From: Chryseobacterium soli
Lineage (GTDB): Bacteria > Bacteroidota > Bacteroidia > Flavobacteriales > Weeksellaceae
Length of the DNA stretch: 64,000 nt
Assembly: GCF_000737705.1 (NCBI RefSeq)
Contig: NZ_JPRH01000003.1
Span: forward strand, 310,001-374,000
Direction: 5' to 3'
Shown here: positions 60,443 through 64,000 of the stretch, one piece after another
Layout: each line of letters begins with the position of its first letter
How positions within the stretch are numbered: the stretch's first letter is position 1
The notes under the pieces: generated by a model
The model's input: only the letters and a program-made list of their open reading frames with translations
The model's database searches: none
Told to the model about the DNA's origin: nothing
Position numbers and translations under genes: made by a program

Positions 60443-61639
60443 ATGAAGATTGATAGAAGAATAATCCCGCTCGCCATAGGAGGGTTGGGGATTGGAACAA
60501 CGGAATTTACCGTAATGGGGCTGCTGCCTGATATTGCCAAAACATTACAGATCACCATTCCGGAAACGGGACACCTGATCTCTGCATATGCCTTGGGAGT
60601 AGTAATTGGTGCACCGCTGTTGATAGGATATTCTGTAAAATTCCCGCCTAAAAAAGTATTAATTGCATTGATGGTTATTTTTACCATATTCAATGCATTG
60701 TCTGCTATAGCTCCAGATTACACCACAATGCTGATTATCAGGTTTATGTCCGGACTTCCTCATGGAGCATTTTTTGGAGTAGGAACGGTAGTGGCTGCAA
60801 GAATGGCTGGAAAAGGAAAAGAAGCATTTTATATATCACTCATGTTTACCGGGCTTACCGTTGCCAATCTGGCGATGGTTCCGTTAGTAACGTATATCGG
60901 GCATACTTTTCACTGGCGGTGGTATTTTGCCATTGTAGCGGTGATCGGATTATTTGCCCTCTTATTTTTAAAACTCTGGCTTCCTCCGTTGGAAAGAAAT
61001 GAAGACAGTCATTTTCTGGAAGAGTTAAAATTCCTGAAAGGGAAACAATCCTGGCTGGTACTTATGATTACAGCGATAGGATTTGGAGGTCTTTTTACCT
61101 GGTTCAGTTATATTACCCCTTTAATGACGGTAGTAGCCGGGATAAAAACCAGTCAGATGGCTTATGTAATGATCCTTGCAGGAGCGGGTATGGTGGTAGG
61201 AAATTTAGCCGGTGGATTTTTATCGGATAAACTGGGACCTGAAAAAACCTGTTCATTATTGCTTTTCCTGATGATGATTTCTTTAGGGGGAGTATTTTTC
61301 CTTTCGGAATATCAGAGTATATCTTTAGGACTTACGTTTATCTGCGGTGCTTTATCCATGTCTGTTGCTGCACCGATTAATATCATGATGATGAAAGCCG
61401 CTCCAAAAAGTGAAATGATGGCAGCTGCGTTTATGCAGGCCGCTTTTAATATTGCCAATGCAATGGGAGCATTTTTCGGAGGAATTCCTCTGGAACATGG
61501 ATTATCTTACAATTACCCTTCGTTAGTAGGAGTGGGAATGACGTTTATAGGACTGCTGATCAGTCTGCGATATATGTACCTGTACAAATCATCTAAAGTA
61601 AATGAAATAGAAGTGGAATGTGTTCCATGTGACAAATAA
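60443..61639 (+). CDS. MFS efflux transporter, AraJ/YdhP-like
   Basis: A 398-residue, about 12-helix major facilitator protein. GIGTTEFTVMGLLPDIAKTL at residues 16-35 is characteristic of the AraJ/YdhP sugar- or drug-efflux group. GHLISAYALGVVIGAPLL and RFMSGLPHGAFFGVGTVVAARM correspond to the A/C motifs of this subfamily. It faces the AraC regulator head to head. Substrate unknown: arabinose-like sugars or antibiotics are both reported for the group. Confidence 0.9.
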   Translation: MKIDRRIIPLAIGGLGIGTTEFTVMGLLPDIAKTLQITIPETGHLISAYALGVVIGAPLLIGYSVKFPPKKVLIALMVIFTIFNALSAIAPDYTTMLIIRFMSGLPHGAFFGVGTVVAARMAGKGKEAFYISLMFTGLTVANLAMVPLVTYIGHTFHWRWYFAIVAVIGLFALLFLKLWLPPLERNEDSHFLEELKFLKGKQSWLVLMITAIGFGGLFTWFSYITPLMTVVAGIKTSQMAYVMILAGAGMVVGNLAGGFLSDKLGPEKTCSLLLFLMMISLGGVFFLSEYQSISLGLTFICGALSMSVAAPINIMMMKAAPKSEMMAAAFMQAAFNIANAMGAFFGGIPLEHGLSYNYPSLVGVGMTFIGLLISLRYMYLYKSSKVNEIEVECVPCDK

Positions 61640-61669
61640 AAAAAGAGAAGCAATAGCTTCTCTTTTTTT
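61638..61669. terminator. Bidirectional terminator between the MFS and dps genes
   Basis: Stem AAAAAGAGAAGC/GCTTCTCTTTTT with an AATA loop and A/T runs on both flanks. Confidence 0.87.
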
Positions 61670-61672
61670 ATA

Positions 61673-62149
61673 TTAATCTTTGAAATATTTTCTAAGCTTC
61701 CAGGCCATCTTTTCATGCTTCTGCATTAGTTCTGTAAGGAAATCTGAAGTTCCTGCATCCCCATATTTTTCCTCCGTGTCATCTACAAATTTTCTCAATG
61801 CTCTTACGATCGCTTCATGATCTCCTACCAGTTCCTTCAGCATTTCCTGATTGGTAGGTATTTTTCCCGGATTTTCTTTTAACTGGGAACCACTGGCAAA
61901 TTCTGAAGTAGTTCCGATAGCGGTTCCTCCCAAGGTGCTTATTCTTTCTGCGACCTCATCAATACTTTCTGCAACCGCAGTATACTGTTCTTCAAAAAGA
62001 AGATGGAGTTCCATAAAATTATCTCCGGATAAATTCCAGTGGAATTTTCTCAGTTTGATATAAAGAATATTTCCATCTGCCAGAACAGTATTTAGAATGG
62101 TATGGACGGCTTTTAAGTTTTTATCTGTAATTCCTAAGTTAGGTTTCAT
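61673..62149 (-). CDS. dps: Dps family DNA-protection/ferritin-like protein
   Basis: A 158-residue miniferritin that oxidises and stores iron and shields DNA under oxidative or starvation stress. The inter-subunit ferroxidase ligands are visible in KFHWNLSGDNFMELHLLFEEQY (His, His, Asp/Glu) and SIDEVAERISTLGG. EYASGSQLKE-type and WKLRKYF ends are as in Dps. It follows the SpoIIAA-like gene by 31 bases on the same strand and may share its transcript. Confidence 0.94.
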   Translation of the reverse strand: MKPNLGITDKNLKAVHTILNTVLADGNILYIKLRKFHWNLSGDNFMELHLLFEEQYTAVAESIDEVAERISTLGGTAIGTTSEFASGSQLKENPGKIPTNQEMLKELVGDHEAIVRALRKFVDDTEEKYGDAGTSDFLTELMQKHEKMAWKLRKYFKD

Positions 62150-62180
62150 ATTGTTATTTTTAAGTGTTGATGTAATAAAT

Positions 62181-62561
62181 TTATGCTTCTACTTCATTGC
62201 CGTTTTTGCACCAGTACAGCGCATTGTATAAATTTTCTTTCGGGAAAGATTTAAACTCTCCGGGCATTAACACACTGAAAATATCAGTGAAATTCTGCAC
62301 GCCTTCTTTATCGGTGACAATAGCAGTTCTGTTCCACTTGGTTAAGTTTTTTAATCCTAAGAAGACATCCTGAAGCCATGCTCCCATGGTAAAATTATCC
62401 AGATCCGTATCCAAATACAATACGTAATTCAGTTCATCAAACTGTTCTACTTTTTCCTTCACCCATGGAATAACAACTTTTTCAAAATCTTCTTTCGTTA
62501 TTTCTCCCGTTGCATTAAAAGCGGCAACATTTTCCGGAGCGTCTGGTATAATCGTTATCAT
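62181..62561 (-). CDS. SpoIIAA-like (STAS/SEC14 fold) protein
   Basis: A 126-residue cytoplasmic protein of the SpoIIAA-like group (PF11964 type). Visible features: the early FNATGEITKEDFEKVVIPWVKEKV helix, YVLYLDTDLDNFTMGAWLQDVFLGLKN and AIVTDKEGVQNF. No conserved phosphoacceptor Ser is evident. These proteins often lie near stress genes; here it is just upstream of dps. Function unknown. Confidence 0.8.
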   Translation of the reverse strand: MITIIPDAPENVAAFNATGEITKEDFEKVVIPWVKEKVEQFDELNYVLYLDTDLDNFTMGAWLQDVFLGLKNLTKWNRTAIVTDKEGVQNFTDIFSVLMPGEFKSFPKENLYNALYWCKNGNEVEA

Positions 62562-62670
62562 AGTACTATATTTTAATGTGATTTATATTATGTTAACCAA
62601 CAAGAAGTGCACCATGAATAGGTGAGGGATCGTTAAAATATTCATAAATATTCCTACTTTAGTGTAAAAT

Positions 62671-63882
62671 ATGAATATGGATCTTAAATCGAATGAGCCA
62701 TTTTGGTTGTTGAAAAATGGACTTATTGAGTCTTATCCCTCGTTAAAAGCAGATGGAGAATGCGATGTTTTAATCATTGGCGGCGGAATTACGGGAAGCC
62801 TTATTGCCCATCAGATGCTAGAAGACGGATATAGTACCATTCTTATTGACAAACGTGAAGTTTGCAACGGCAGTACCTCTGCAACGACTTCTATGCTGCA
62901 ATATGAGATTGATGTTCCGCTTTTTGAATTAATAGAACAAATAGGAGAAAAAGGAGCTGTTGAAAGTTATAAAGCCTGTTCAAAAGCAATTGATACAATT
63001 GACGAACTTGCAAAAAAAATCAAGTCTGATGCAGGATTTAAAAGAAAAAAATCACTGTATTTTGCGGCTAAAAAGAAAGATGTTGACTGGCTGAAAAAAG
63101 AGTTTGTCGCGAGAAAATTGGCAGGTTTTGAGGTGAAATGGCTCGAACCGGATGAGATATTTGAGAAATTTGGTTTTGAAAAGACGTACGGCGGGATTGT
63201 TTCGAAACAAGGAGCAAGTATTGACGCTTTTAAATTTGCCCATGAATTATTGGAATATAATGTCAAAAAAGGGTTGCAGGTTTTTGATAAAACAGAAATG
63301 AAGTCTGTCAAATCTGGCAGAGATTATAATCTGGTTTCTACAGTCAACGGACCAACGATTAAAGCGAAGAAAATCATCTACTGTGTTGGCTATGAAAGCA
63401 AAAATATGATCAAAGAACATTTTGTAATGTTAAAAAGTACCTATGCAGTAGTATCTGAAATTGATCATGATAAATTCAAAAATATTACGGGTACACTGGT
63501 CTGGAACACGGATGATCCTTACATCTATATGCGTACAACAGACGACAGAAGACTGCTGATCGGAGGCGGAGATGAAGATTTTTATGATGCTGAAAAACGG
63601 GACAGCCTTCTGAATACAAAAGAAAAATCGATTTTAAAATCTTTGAAGAAGATAAAACCCGATTATGAATTCTATACAGACTTTGTATGGGCAGGAACTT
63701 TTGGAGAAACAAAAGACGGTTTGCCATACATCGGGGAACATAAAAAATTTAAAAACTCTTATTTTGTATTGGGATTTGGCGGAAACGGCATTACTTTTTC
63801 TGTGGCCGGAATGGAAATGGTTTCCCTGTTTATGCAGAATAAAAAGCATCCATTAACGAAATATTTTAAATTCGGAAGATAA
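62671..63882 (+). CDS. FAD-dependent oxidoreductase (DadA/DAO family)
   Basis: A 403-residue flavoenzyme. The dinucleotide-binding motif CDVLIIGGGITGSLIAHQM lies at about 27-46, followed by IDKREVCNGSTSATTSML, typical of D-amino acid dehydrogenase/glycine oxidase-like enzymes. The C-terminal FVWAGTFGETKDGLPYIGEHK and GFGGNGITFS complete the FAD site. Substrate unknown. An ATG two codons downstream is an alternative start. Single gene with its own terminator. Confidence 0.88.
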   Translation: MNMDLKSNEPFWLLKNGLIESYPSLKADGECDVLIIGGGITGSLIAHQMLEDGYSTILIDKREVCNGSTSATTSMLQYEIDVPLFELIEQIGEKGAVESYKACSKAIDTIDELAKKIKSDAGFKRKKSLYFAAKKKDVDWLKKEFVARKLAGFEVKWLEPDEIFEKFGFEKTYGGIVSKQGASIDAFKFAHELLEYNVKKGLQVFDKTEMKSVKSGRDYNLVSTVNGPTIKAKKIIYCVGYESKNMIKEHFVMLKSTYAVVSEIDHDKFKNITGTLVWNTDDPYIYMRTTDDRRLLIGGGDEDFYDAEKRDSLLNTKEKSILKSLKKIKPDYEFYTDFVWAGTFGETKDGLPYIGEHKKFKNSYFVLGFGGNGITFSVAGMEMVSLFMQNKKHPLTKYFKFGR

Positions 63883-63919
63883 AAAACAGGTGGCTGAGAT
63901 ACTCGAGGCCACCTGTTTT
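63881..63919 (+). terminator. Terminator after the DadA-like gene
   Basis: Stem AAAACAGGTGGC/GCCACCTGTTTT with an inner GAG/CTC pair and T residues. Confidence 0.8.
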
Positions 63920-64000
63920 AGGTTTAAATAAGAGTTTCAATTGCTGGGTAATTGAGATTATGGAAAATTCTTGTTATCATTATGAGCTGTATCCATTCTT

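Overview
The window looks like chromosomal DNA from a Chryseobacterium-type flavobacterium (Bacteroidota, Weeksellaceae or a close relative). This rests on the low GC content, on proteins with type IX secretion (T9SS) sorting tails, on GSCFA, DUF5683, WbqC and DUF6438 families, and on a short-lid adenylate kinase. Starts lack clear Shine-Dalgarno sites, and many genes are preceded by the Bacteroidota promoter pattern TTTG-N19/20-TAnnTTTG. No rRNA operon, prophage, intact insertion sequence or CRISPR array is visible.

Layout. 1-6.6 kb (+): the 3' end of a DEAD-box helicase, a DUF47/PiT phosphate transporter pair, a polyprenyl diphosphate synthase, then GSCFA, DUF4269 and TatD. 6.6-11.1 kb (-): an RhlE-type helicase, a DUF6438 lipoprotein, and hpt-adk-obg separated by spacers rich in inverted repeats. 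11.1-14.1 kb: an ABC-F ATPase whose leader is a 7-bp tandem repeat, and an alpha/beta hydrolase. 14.3-31.9 kb (+): purA, tonB, parA-parB-DUF5683, dapB, lepB, a signal peptidase paralogue lacking its catalytic residues, wbqC, a subtilase, two lipoproteins, a four-gene cluster matching the decaprenyl-phospho-arabinose pathway (ubiA/dprE1/dprE2/HAD), cysteine desulfurase and thioredoxin. 32.0-32.4 kb: three tandem tRNA-Asp genes behind a consensus promoter.

33-45.5 kb holds two giant T9SS surface proteins, 1609 and 1552 residues, in opposite orientation with their 3' ends facing. Their last ~3.27 kb are homologous, forming a large diverged inverted repeat around a membrane-anchored TPR-AraC regulator and a secreted protein. 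45.7-50.6 kb: an HxlR regulator, a small membrane protein divergent from a PAS-LuxR regulator with paired palindromic sites between them, an L,D-transpeptidase, a two-helix membrane protein and an aspartyl protease with a PDZ domain.

50.7-57.5 kb: an esterase and an ECF sigma factor, both apparently on leaderless or nearly leaderless mRNAs; a TPR histidine kinase/response regulator pair flanked by two similar small lipoproteins; and tyrS. 57.5-64 kb: a secreted protein, lipA, a repeat-rich spacer, a divergent AraC/MFS efflux pair, dps, a SpoIIAA-like protein and a DadA-like oxidoreductase.

Most of the window is housekeeping. The parts most worth following are the DPA-type cluster, the degenerate signal peptidase, the inverted surface-protein pair, the lipoprotein-flanked two-component system and the palindromic sites by the LuxR gene. 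All family calls come from reading motifs; no database search was possible.
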